Below are positions 14,890 through 22,214 of a stretch of 43,430 nucleotides of DNA, piece by piece (position 1 is the first letter of the stretch; every line of letters begins with the position of its first letter). Source of the stretch: Alicyclobacillus tolerans (lineage in GTDB: Bacteria; Bacillota; Bacilli; Alicyclobacillales; Alicyclobacillaceae); NCBI RefSeq assembly GCF_021739485.1, contig NZ_JAJFNK010000042.1, forward strand, positions 1 to 43,430. The letters run 5' to 3'. Under the pieces are notes generated by a model. The model saw nothing but the letters and a program-made list of their open reading frames with translations. It was not told where the DNA came from and did not search any database. The translations under genes and the position numbers were made by a program.

Positions 14890-14911
14890 GATTTCGCTGT
14901 AGTCGTGTCAA
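14883..14911 (-). promoter_or_regulatory. consensus sigma-A promoter of the chromate-like operon
   Basis: On the minus strand, TTGACA (14906-14911), exactly 17 nt, then TAATAT (14883-14888). This is a near-consensus promoter, about 40 nt before the ATG of the first operon gene. The -10 lies inside the 28-bp palindrome, so strong but repressible expression is expected. Confidence 0.85.
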
Positions 14912-15126
14912 GCAGAATGAAATGGCGGCTCGCAAACGAAGTATCTAGAGCCGCGAACCCATAAAGAAAATCTCATTCTTGGTGCGACTTGCACACCAGC
15001 AAGAGTTACCTGTCATTGCTAAACACAGAACGTGAGGGCCAAGGATATCATTGACGCGCAGCTTGCCTGCGCTCCACAATATTTCAGCCTATGCTCTAGA
15101 CGAGACGTTGTTTGACTTCTAAATTC

Positions 15127-15165
15127 AGTCACAGGACCACCCGTTGAACGGGTGGTCCTGTGACT
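15127..15165. repeat. 39-nt perfect hairpin related to the IS200 end
   Basis: Arms of 19 nt (15127-15145 and 15147-15165) are perfectly complementary around a single base. The left arm is identical over 19 nt to 15667-15685, next to the IS200 element. It may be a solitary IS200-type end or an IS target hairpin. The rest of 14912-15250 shows nothing recognisable beyond a 7-bp hairpin at 15197-15218. Confidence 0.8.
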
Positions 15166-15250
15166 TGCTGCTTTTGCTTATTCCACCTTTTCGAGGGGAT
15201 GGGCCAAAATACCCATCCTTCTGCTGGTACCGCCCCGGCGGCATGGTGGT

Positions 15251-15580
15251 CTAATCGATTTCTTCATCGTACTTCCATCGGTCCAATATTGCCCCATATT
15301 GGGCGTAATCCTGATCAGTTAGGCGTCCTAGTTTCATCTTAGCGCGAAGGACGAGTAGATACCGTTCGGTGTAGTTAAAATCCCTATAAATCTCCTGGTT
15401 CGTCTTGTGAAATAGGTGGATACGCTCTGTAAGTTCGTCGTAGGGTAAAGTGCCTTCTTTCCAAGCTACAAATGATTTCCACAGGGGTTCCAGGGCTTCT
15501 TCGGTGACCATTTTGTGGTACTCTTCAATCATTTGACGCTCTTCTTGACGTTGCAGTTTCGACTTTGTTGACCGTTCCAC
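15251..15580 (-). CDS. hypothetical helical protein, 109 aa
   Basis: No family recognised. A charged, mostly alpha-helical soluble protein with many Glu/Lys/Arg/Tyr residues. Start at the GTG at 15578-15580, because GGAGGGG lies 6 nt upstream; the ATG at 15596-15598 would overlap that ribosome site. It lies between the lone hairpin (15127-15165) and the IS200 element as a single-gene minus-strand unit. It could be a small regulator or a passenger; there is no basis for a function. Confidence 0.6.
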   Translation of the reverse strand: MERSTKSKLQRQEERQMIEEYHKMVTEEALEPLWKSFVAWKEGTLPYDELTERIHLFHKTNQEIYRDFNYTERYLLVLRAKMKLGRLTDQDYAQYGAILDRWKYDEEID

Positions 15581-15664
15581 GATACCCCTCCAAATCATTT
15601 AAGATATGGTCTATATGCGGTTGTCGTTCAACATTCCTTTTGGATTAACCTAGATATTAACTCA

Positions 15665-16335
15665 ATAGTCACAGGACCACCCGTTCAACGGGTGGCTTGA
15701 TTTTGGCCCTATAAGGGCCACGTTGCTTGCTGCGCCTAAAGGCGCGGTTTCACCAGCCTCTTCCCGGGCTACCCCTGAAGGGGTTTATTGGTTTGCTTTG
15801 TCCTCAATGATGTCCGCTTCTTCTTGTTGCTCGATGTACTTGCGGATGACATCCTTGTTGATGTCAACCGTGCTCACGTAATATCCCCGTGCCCACAGAT
15901 GTCGGCTTCTTCCTCTCATTTGCGGAAACCGGTCAAACACCATCAAAGCACTCTTGCCTTTGAGGTACCCCACGAACTCCGACACGCTCAGTTTCGGCGG
16001 TATTTTCACATACATGTGTACATGATCCGAACTGATACTGCCCTTGACCAACTCCACGTTCTTGTACTCACACAGCGTCCGCAAAATTTCGCCGTTCTCC
16101 TTGCGTATCTCTTTGAAGAAGACCTTACGGCGAAGCTTCGGGATGAATATGATATAATAACTGCAATCCCATCGGGTGTGCGACAGGCTATCGGCACCCA
16201 TGGTACTATGCCCTCCTTTGCTTGAGAATTGGCTGGAGAAACCGGTTCTCAGTCTAGCAAAGGAGGACTTTTACATCATCCCTCACGGCACTTCCTGTTC
16301 AGTTCTCCCACGCATAGCGTGGGGCTTAATGTTTG
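15665..16335 (-). mobile_element. IS200-type element
   Basis: A single-gene IS200/IS605-family element. Subterminal hairpins mark both ends: CCCACGC/GCGTGGG (16307-16323) on the 5' side of tnpA, and CCACCCGTT/AACGGGTGG (15677-15695) on the 3' side. Further small hairpins (GGCCC/GGGCC, GCGCC/GGCGC) lie between the gene and the right end. The exact cleavage sites are not determinable here because these elements make no target duplication, so the boundaries are approximate. Confidence 0.8.
15785..16201 (-). CDS. tnpA: IS200 transposase TnpA (Y1 HUH)
   Basis: A 138-aa Y1 HUH transposase. The family pattern is intact: SLSHTRWDCSYYIIFIPK near the start, the metal-binding HVH (His60, His62) in SDHVHM, GYLKGKSA, WARGYYVSTV, and the nucleophile Tyr122 in RKYIEQQ. 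It cuts and rejoins single-stranded DNA at the hairpin ends, moving by a peel-and-paste route. AAAGGAGGG precedes the ATG at 16199-16201. All catalytic residues are present, so the element may be active. Confidence 0.93.
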   Translation of the reverse strand: MGADSLSHTRWDCSYYIIFIPKLRRKVFFKEIRKENGEILRTLCEYKNVELVKGSISSDHVHMYVKIPPKLSVSEFVGYLKGKSALMVFDRFPQMRGRSRHLWARGYYVSTVDINKDVIRKYIEQQEEADIIEDKANQ

Positions 16336-16355
16336 AGTTAAACAAATTTGGTGAT

Positions 16356-16363
16356 GTATTTTT
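16356..16363. repeat. left 8-bp target duplication of the ISL3 element
   Basis: GTATTTTT directly precedes the left inverted repeat and is repeated exactly at 17868-17875. Eight base pairs is the target-duplication length known for ISL3-family elements. Confidence 0.95.
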
Positions 16364-17867
16364 GGCTCTTCGGAGATTGAAATGGGTAATAGGGGTCAAT
16401 TCTGGTAAAGAGCACTTGGGTTGTAATGAGAGATGGATTCGACAGAGTAGTTAAGGGAGATGCCTCCCAGTGGTCGGCTCTCCCATTACCAAATGTCGTG
16501 TGATTTAGTCCTCCGTCAAGGGCTTTCGCGGCATATCCTCACTTCGCTCCGGTATTCCACGTTCCCTGTGACGGGCTAAAACCCAGGTGTATCTTGACTA
16601 AGGGAGCCATCACAATGCTTCGTGACCCGAGTATTGATTTGTTCACACGCACACTAGGAATTACGGAACCTTGGTTTGTTGAAAAAGTCGATTTCTCTCA
16701 TGAAGACAGGCGCATTGACATCAAAATCAACTTTCGTGAGAGTGCCAAGTTCCCTTGCCCTGCCTGTGAATCTAAGAATGTAGAGATCTACGACACCAAA
16801 GAGAGAACCTGGAGGCATTTGGACTGCTTTCAATATGCCACCTACCTTCATGCCAGGATGCCCAGAGTGTGGTGTCATGACTGTACTCGGATTCGTGGGG
16901 CGGGTGTAAAAACCGTTCTCTTAGACTGGGCCAGACCTGGGAGCCATTTCACGCTATTCTTCGAATCCTACGTGCTGACATTGGCTCGTGAAATGCCTGT
17001 ACTGGCCGTCGCTCGCATTGTGGGTGAGTCAGATGACCGAATTTGGAACATCATTCACCATTATGTAGACGAAGCGCGGGAAAAAGAGGATTTCTCGGAC
17101 GTTCGAAAACTGGCTGTGGACGAGACAGCGGCAACCCGAGGACATAACTACGTCACCATTGCTGCAGACAGTGAAGCAAAGCGGGTTCTCTTTGCCACAC
17201 CAGGCAAAGGAGCCGATACGATAGCCTCTTTTCGGGAAGACTTTGTCGCACACAACGGGGATCCGGACAAGATTGAAGTTGTGAGTTGCGATATGTCGCC
17301 CGCATTCATACAGGGAACGCACAACGCCTTTCCGAGTGCCAAAATTACATTTGATAAGTTCCATGTAAGCAAGTTGTTGGGAGATGCAGTGGACGAGGTA
17401 CGGCGTAATGAGCAAAAAAGTCACCCAGAGCTAAAACGTTCTCGCTATCTTTGGCTCATGAATCCGAGTCGTCTAAAGGCTGAACAACAGAACTTCCTGA
17501 ACACACTATCCCAACAACACCTCAAGGCCGCAAAAGCATACCAGATCCGTATGAACTTCGCACAACTCTGGGAGCAACCAAAGGATTTCGCGGAGACTTT
17601 TTTGAAGAAGTGGTATTTCTGGGCCACCCACAGCCGGCTAGGGCCAGTGATTCGAGCCGCCAAGACGATCCGCAAACATAAGGAAGGCATACTCTCCTGG
17701 TTTGACACACATGTAAACAACGCCATCATTGAAAGCCTCAATAGTCTTATTCAGGCAGCGAAACGTCGAGCGAAGGGGTATCGTTCATCTAGGAATCTAG
17801 TCGCGATTATCTATCTGCTTTTGTCAAAGTTGGATTTTGGTTTACCCACTTAAACCTCGAAGGAGGC
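16364..17867 (+). mobile_element. complete ISL3-family insertion sequence (1504 bp)
   Basis: Left terminal repeat 16364-16390 (GGCTCTTCGGAG...) and right repeat 17841-17867 match at 19 of 27 positions when one is reverse-complemented. The ends are flanked by identical 8-bp direct repeats. One transposase gene fills the interior behind a ~225-nt leader. Intact ends, a perfect target duplication and an intact gene point to a recent insertion, 25-40 bp beyond the IS200 element. Confidence 0.95.
16615..17853 (+). CDS. ISL3-family transposase
   Basis: A 412-aa DDE transposase. An N-terminal zinc-finger region (CPACESKNVEIYD, then WCHDC) precedes an HTH and the catalytic core. The acidic triad is visible: Asp in LAVDETA, Asp in VVSCDMSPAF, Glu in NNAIIESLNS. 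The start was set at the ATG at 16615 behind AAGGGAG; the frame opens with a TTG at 16594. The gene runs nearly to the right terminal repeat, as in complete ISL3 elements. No frameshift or stop. Confidence 0.95.
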   Translation: MLRDPSIDLFTRTLGITEPWFVEKVDFSHEDRRIDIKINFRESAKFPCPACESKNVEIYDTKERTWRHLDCFQYATYLHARMPRVWCHDCTRIRGAGVKTVLLDWARPGSHFTLFFESYVLTLAREMPVLAVARIVGESDDRIWNIIHHYVDEAREKEDFSDVRKLAVDETAATRGHNYVTIAADSEAKRVLFATPGKGADTIASFREDFVAHNGDPDKIEVVSCDMSPAFIQGTHNAFPSAKITFDKFHVSKLLGDAVDEVRRNEQKSHPELKRSRYLWLMNPSRLKAEQQNFLNTLSQQHLKAAKAYQIRMNFAQLWEQPKDFAETFLKKWYFWATHSRLGPVIRAAKTIRKHKEGILSWFDTHVNNAIIESLNSLIQAAKRRAKGYRSSRNLVAIIYLLLSKLDFGLPT

Positions 17868-17875
17868 GTATTTTT
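17868..17875. repeat. right 8-bp target duplication of the ISL3 element
   Basis: GTATTTTT immediately after the right terminal repeat, identical to 16356-16363. Confidence 0.95.
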
Positions 17876-17910
17876 GTGCATCAGCCAAGAAGATGTACCA
17901 CCTATCAACC

Positions 17911-18312
17911 TCATTTAGTCCAGTCTTCTACGCGCAATCCCTTGACCCGTTCAAACTCTTTCGTATTGTTTGTAACTAGTGGAACATCAAGTGACAATGC
18001 ATGTGCCGCAATCATCGTGTCAAGCGGACCCATGGGGTGTCCTTGTCTCTCCAATTGAGCGCGTGTGTCTCCGTACATAACTGTGACCGCAAACGAGAAG
18101 TCTGCAATATCGAGGGGCAACAGGAATGTCTCTACCGCAGCCTGATTTCGTTCCTTATTCTGACTCTTTGAGACACCGTACTGTAACTCTGCCACGGTCA
18201 CCACGGAGACGCCAATCTCGCCCGTACGAAACGCACGCATTCGACTCAATAATTTGTCCGACCGTCTTTTGATCAGATATATACAGATGTTGGTGTCCAG
18301 CATGTATAGCAT
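17911..18312 (-). CDS. vapC: VapC-type PIN-domain toxin
   Basis: A 133-aa PIN-domain ribonuclease toxin. Expected acidic and polar residues are in place: Asp6 (MLYMLDTN), Glu42 (TVAELQYG), Asp98 (GPLDTMIAAHA) and the LVTNNTKEF loop. Free VapC cleaves RNA, often tRNA, in the cytoplasm; paired VapB blocks the active site. The ATG shares one base with the VapB stop (TAATG), giving coupled translation. It ends about 35 bp from the ISL3 target duplication, so the IS landed just beyond its 3' end without damage. Confidence 0.92.
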   Translation of the reverse strand: MLYMLDTNICIYLIKRRSDKLLSRMRAFRTGEIGVSVVTVAELQYGVSKSQNKERNQAAVETFLLPLDIADFSFAVTVMYGDTRAQLERQGHPMGPLDTMIAAHALSLDVPLVTNNTKEFERVKGLRVEDWTK

Positions 18313-18542
18313 TAGAATGGCTCCTCACGTTGTTGTTCTTGTGATTGATCACGCTCGACCATAAAATCGTCTGAGAACAGATCCAGCGATTGAGCCAACG
18401 AGTCCCACGCGTCGTCCGTCGGTAATAGCACAACGGCTTTACCGATGCGTTTCACAAATACTTCTGAACCATTAAAACGAAATTCTTTAGGTAAACGAAC
18501 CGCCTGGCTACGCCCTGACTGAAAAATCTTTGCTCGCTCCAC
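18312..18542 (-). CDS. vapB: VapB-type antitoxin
   Basis: A 76-aa antitoxin with the SpoVT/AbrB-type signature RAKIFQSGRSQAVRLPKEFRF at its N-terminus, which binds operator DNA, and an acidic Gln/Glu-rich tail that would occupy the VapC active site. The start is the GTG at 18540-18542, with GGAGGT 6 nt upstream; the upstream open frame to 18596 is promoter and leader. Autoregulation is likely through the TATATAC-rich repeats at 18557-18580. Confidence 0.9.
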   Translation of the reverse strand: MERAKIFQSGRSQAVRLPKEFRFNGSEVFVKRIGKAVVLLPTDDAWDSLAQSLDLFSDDFMVERDQSQEQQREEPF

Positions 18543-18567
18543 AAGACCACCTCCATGATATATACCA

Positions 18568-18596
18568 AGTATATACCACCCAAAGAACAGATTCAA
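18568..18596 (-). promoter_or_regulatory. vapBC promoter with GGTATATA repeats
   Basis: TTGAAT (18591-18596), 17 nt, TATACT (18568-18573) on the minus strand, about 26 nt before the vapB start codon. The -10 lies within two GGTATATA-type repeats, including a self-palindromic GTATATAC, the likely VapBC operator. Confidence 0.7.
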
Positions 18597-18639
18597 TGTG
18601 ACATCGGGTCACCTATCCGGTGGTCTTATTCAGGATAAC

Positions 18640-18753
18640 TGCCCGAGAGCGGAAGAAGCCGACAGTGTCCCTGATGCATATTTATTCGCATTCCAGACCA
18701 AGGGCCTGCAATACACCTCTCGTCGCCAGATGGCATTTGAGGGCAGTATATAA
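18640..18753 (+). pseudogene. tyrosine recombinase internal remnant
   Basis: A plus-strand frame ending with TAA at 18751-18753 reads VPDAYLFAFQTKGLQYTSRRQM, which resembles the DxYLFxSRKGxxxISRRQM segment just before the catalytic HxxR box of phage-type tyrosine integrases. No start codon and no catalytic box. It complements in content the C-terminal remnant at 10801, but its position shows it is a separate decayed copy. The remainder of 18597-18818 shows no gene. Confidence 0.5.
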
Positions 18754-18818
18754 CTCTACTTTCCAGTATAAGACTTCACGCGATCCGTTCCATTTGTCAC
18801 ATGGATATCACCGTCATG

Positions 18819-21800
18819 TCACACCGACTGCAAACTCCATCGTGTAGCAGTCTCAAACTTTTTCAGTATATCTTGGGAGAGCGGTTGTTCTGTTCGGACC
18901 CCAACCTGTCTCTTGTCAAGATAGACACTCGGCGTTTTCATGAGTCCAAGCGACGTACATAGTGATTCTGTCAACGCGATGAGGCTCTGCTGCTGTACTC
19001 GATCGGCCACTCGAACCATCCACCCTGTTTCAACGGTCAAGTGCTCCAGCCACTCCTTCTGGCCCTCTCCGAATTCTGGCGTGATAAACGTCAATTCTAT
19101 AAGGTCCCCACGTACCGATTTTCGATACACTTCGATACCTAGTTTCACGCTTTCGGATTCTATCCATTGGAGCGCGCGGTTGACTTCCATTCGATTTTTA
19201 CCAGATGACCGAGGTTCAGGTTCACTCACCGGGTTCGTTGCGTCGAGGCGCCCCGCACCCAGTTTGTCGCTTGTTTTCGGCTCGTGCCCCTGAATTTCAA
19301 GGCTCCAACCCGTCTGTGCATGAAAAGCTCCGGGTACCCTTTGAGTCGCTTCATCATCCATCGGCACGGAAAGTGCAACCCGGACGATGTGCTGTTGAGT
19401 CAGCAGCGAAGGTGTACCGCGTACTTGCCCTCCCTGCTCTTGAATCAAGGCGATAGCCAGTTGCGATAACATCCTCTGATTCGTTACGTGCTGCCACTCC
19501 AATCGCCAACCTGTCTCACGTTCGATGCACGCCGCAAATTCTCTCGCAGCCGGCGTATCAACCACGACATCCGGAAATGCCACGGAGACGCGAATGACAC
19601 CGGCCAACGCATCGAGGCCCGCTTTCTGCAGCTGAAAGCTATCGGGAATTTGAAGCTTAACTCGCCGCAGTGCTTCGTTCTGCTCCATACGAGACAATGA
19701 TTCGGTGATGTGCTCCGGACTCGTCGAACTGGGTGGCGGCGCCTTCATCTCCTGTACATGTACCACACCGCCAGTCCTTTCAACGATTGCCGAAATCAAG
19801 TGTTTACGCTGGACATCCGTGAGTTTACCTAGGATAGGTACGACGATACGGTGTTCCTGCGGATAAATCTTCGGCACCGAGGGTTGTACGTCGAGTTCTC
19901 GCGCGACATTGCTCACTAACACATTCAGTGCGACCGGGTATATATGCGGCTGTACTTGGTATCGCCATCCATGGGTTTCCAAATCATGGATCCGTTTGAG
20001 AAGCTCATGCGGCACTGCCCACGGAAACGAGACATACACCTTGAGTACTTTGGTCGCTTCGTCCGGTTTGATCTCGCGCCAGCCGTAGGGATGCAACCAT
20101 TCTTGAACGGTGTCAGCCACATACGGCTGAACAGGGACGAGCAATCCACACTCTTCCGCGATGGCATACCCAAACCGTTCCGCAGGCCGAAATCCATATA
20201 GCCGCCCCTCCTGGATGCATACCTCCGCCGCGTCCCGAAGACCCCGCATATACATTGTTGGGTCTTCGCCCGCCGGGACATAACCCAATGATTCCAACAC
20301 AAGACCCACCGGTATGCGGATCACGCTGGAATCCTCCAACCGCACCCACATGCTGCCTCCGTCCATACGTTTGCAAATTCCAAGTGTCAAGACATCGTGA
20401 TGGCGAAACATGAGAACATGATTCTTCCAGCTCGTGGCGCGGACCGGTTGTTCCTCCGTTGGAAGCGCAAAGGAGCCGGAATGTCGCCCTTGCGAAGGCT
20501 CCACGTGGTACGTGTGTCCTATCTCTGCGCTCTGCACATCCGTCCGGTGCAGCACACCCGCAATTGCTTCTTGAAGCTTGTCCTTCGCTTCCGAATCCCC
20601 GTGGACCAGCAATACTTGGTAAGGGCGTAGGTCTGACACCGCCTGAACCAGCTCCCGCCTATCCGCATGGGCCGACAGACCATAAAATCCAACCCGTGCG
20701 CGCACCGGCACAACCCTATCTGACAAGATCCACTTGCGCTCTTCCTCCGGTTGCTGTGCCATATCCAGCAATAATCTGCCCGGGGACTCTTCATCTTGGT
20801 ACCCACATAGAAAAACCGCGTTGTTCGAGTTCCTGACCAGCGCGTTCGCGTAGAACACAGAAGGCCCACCGCTAAGCATGCCGGAGGAACTGATGATGCA
20901 GCAAGGTTCCCCAAGAACGATTTGTTGGCGTTGATCCAAAGTTTTTACCAAGCGAACGTAATCCGCAGAAAACAAGCGGCCCGACGTTCTCAACAGGCGC
21001 TTGGCAGGTCCTTGCAACAATTCGGGATAGGATTCATAGATCGGGCAAATCGATCGAACCAGACCATCCACTACAATCGGAAACGGCCGTATATCCTTGT
21101 TGAACCGTATAGCATCCTGCAAAATCATCAAGATCTCCTGGGCTCGTCCCACCGCAAACGCCGGAATCAACACATGTCCGCCATTTTGAATGACGTCGGC
21201 TACTTGTGCCGCCAAAGCTCGTTCCTGTACGGCCCGGCTTTCATGCAAGCGCGATCCATACGTCGATTCCGTTACCACCATGTTATACGACACACCACGC
21301 GGGATCCGCAGTCCTCCAATCAATCGCGTTGGCGTCGATGAAAAGTCACCCGTGAACAACAGGCTACCCTCACCGTTCGTCTCGAAGCCAATCGCTACTG
21401 CGCCAAGGATGTGCCCGGCACTGTACGTGGAAACCCGTACTCCTTTCCATCCGAACACTTTATCCTGGCCCATTACACGCACACGTTGCCACAACGCCTC
21501 AAGCTGTTCTTCAGAAAAGACACCCATATGCTCAACCTGTTGACTAAGTTTGAAAGCGTCTGCCAGCATCACCCGCGCAATATCGAGCGTTGCTTTGGTC
21601 ATATAAACCGGTGCATCCGGGAACATCGCGGATACAAGCGGAAGTGCACCGATATGGTCTTGATGCGCGTGCGTCACGAATATCGCGTCGATTCGCGCAT
21701 CGTTCGCTTCCAAATGTGCAAGATTCGGAAGCGCATCCCGTTCATTCATCCGCACACCAGCATCTATCAACCACTGCGTCGAATCGGTTTTGCACCAAAG

Positions 21801-21848
21801 ACAGGTCGCGCCGATCTCGGTACCTCCTAGCATCGTAACTTCCAACAT
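18819..21848 (-). CDS. beta-CASP metallo-beta-lactamase-fold hydrolase with repeated C-terminal modules
   Basis: A 1009-aa cytoplasmic protein. Residues 1-~450 are an MBL/beta-CASP nuclease core: THAHQDHIG at 59-67 (metal ligands), TGDFSS, the beta-CASP segment AFAVGRAQEIL, FLCGYQDEESPGR, and SAHADRREL as a late motif. Family members cut or trim RNA (CPSF73, RNase J relatives) or DNA. Residues ~480-1009 are unusual: an unknown ~100-aa region, then about three copies of a ~130-aa unit marked by SFP/AFP, TGWR and a following PS...V.V strand. The family core is normally ~450-550 aa, so half the protein is extra. Start at 21846-21848 with GGGAGG 5 nt away. It is a single-gene unit between vapBC and the TnpB element, perhaps a defence or RNA-processing cargo. 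Confidence 0.85.
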   Translation of the reverse strand: MLEVTMLGGTEIGATCLWCKTDSTQWLIDAGVRMNERDALPNLAHLEANDARIDAIFVTHAHQDHIGALPLVSAMFPDAPVYMTKATLDIARVMLADAFKLSQQVEHMGVFSEEQLEALWQRVRVMGQDKVFGWKGVRVSTYSAGHILGAVAIGFETNGEGSLLFTGDFSSTPTRLIGGLRIPRGVSYNMVVTESTYGSRLHESRAVQERALAAQVADVIQNGGHVLIPAFAVGRAQEILMILQDAIRFNKDIRPFPIVVDGLVRSICPIYESYPELLQGPAKRLLRTSGRLFSADYVRLVKTLDQRQQIVLGEPCCIISSSGMLSGGPSVFYANALVRNSNNAVFLCGYQDEESPGRLLLDMAQQPEEERKWILSDRVVPVRARVGFYGLSAHADRRELVQAVSDLRPYQVLLVHGDSEAKDKLQEAIAGVLHRTDVQSAEIGHTYHVEPSQGRHSGSFALPTEEQPVRATSWKNHVLMFRHHDVLTLGICKRMDGGSMWVRLEDSSVIRIPVGLVLESLGYVPAGEDPTMYMRGLRDAAEVCIQEGRLYGFRPAERFGYAIAEECGLLVPVQPYVADTVQEWLHPYGWREIKPDEATKVLKVYVSFPWAVPHELLKRIHDLETHGWRYQVQPHIYPVALNVLVSNVARELDVQPSVPKIYPQEHRIVVPILGKLTDVQRKHLISAIVERTGGVVHVQEMKAPPPSSTSPEHITESLSRMEQNEALRRVKLQIPDSFQLQKAGLDALAGVIRVSVAFPDVVVDTPAAREFAACIERETGWRLEWQHVTNQRMLSQLAIALIQEQGGQVRGTPSLLTQQHIVRVALSVPMDDEATQRVPGAFHAQTGWSLEIQGHEPKTSDKLGAGRLDATNPVSEPEPRSSGKNRMEVNRALQWIESESVKLGIEVYRKSVRGDLIELTFITPEFGEGQKEWLEHLTVETGWMVRVADRVQQQSLIALTESLCTSLGLMKTPSVYLDKRQVGVRTEQPLSQDILKKFETATRWSLQSV

Positions 21849-21984
21849 CTCAACCTCCCGAAAACCATGCATCAACACAAAGTCTACCAAATAAAACGGG
21901 CAGCATACTTATTGCTTATTCATTCCTTTTTGTCCAATAACCATTTCACAAATTTAGTGTGTTTTTATACAGCTAAGACAAAAT

Positions 21985-22016
21985 AAACCGCCCGGGTCTT
22001 ATGACCAGGGCGGTAT
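21985..22016 (-). terminator. probable terminator of the pilus operon
   Basis: An 11-bp stem with one mismatch (21988-21998 with 22003-22013, loop TTAT). On the minus strand it is followed by TTTATTTTG. Reading from the right it would end transcripts arriving from the pilus operon across, or before insertion of, the TnpB element. It lies upstream of, not within, the beta-CASP gene. Confidence 0.55.
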
Positions 22017-22214
22017 TACTCAGTACAGAACTCACACAACTTTATAGGTCTTCGGATTATCATATTGAACGAAATCCACCGCGCATTCTCCCACCTCTGT
22101 AGGTGGCGAAGCTAGCGGTGGCTCCCGCGAAAAGACCTTCAAACCCCAAAACCGTTGGCCTGCAGGGTGGTACACTTTAAGCAAGAAAGCACTCGAATGC
22201 AGGAGGCGATGGGC

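Noticed and set aside
15197..15218. 7-bp hairpin GGATGGG/CCCATCC after the 109-aa gene
   Set aside because: No T-tract follows on either strand, so it was not called a terminator.
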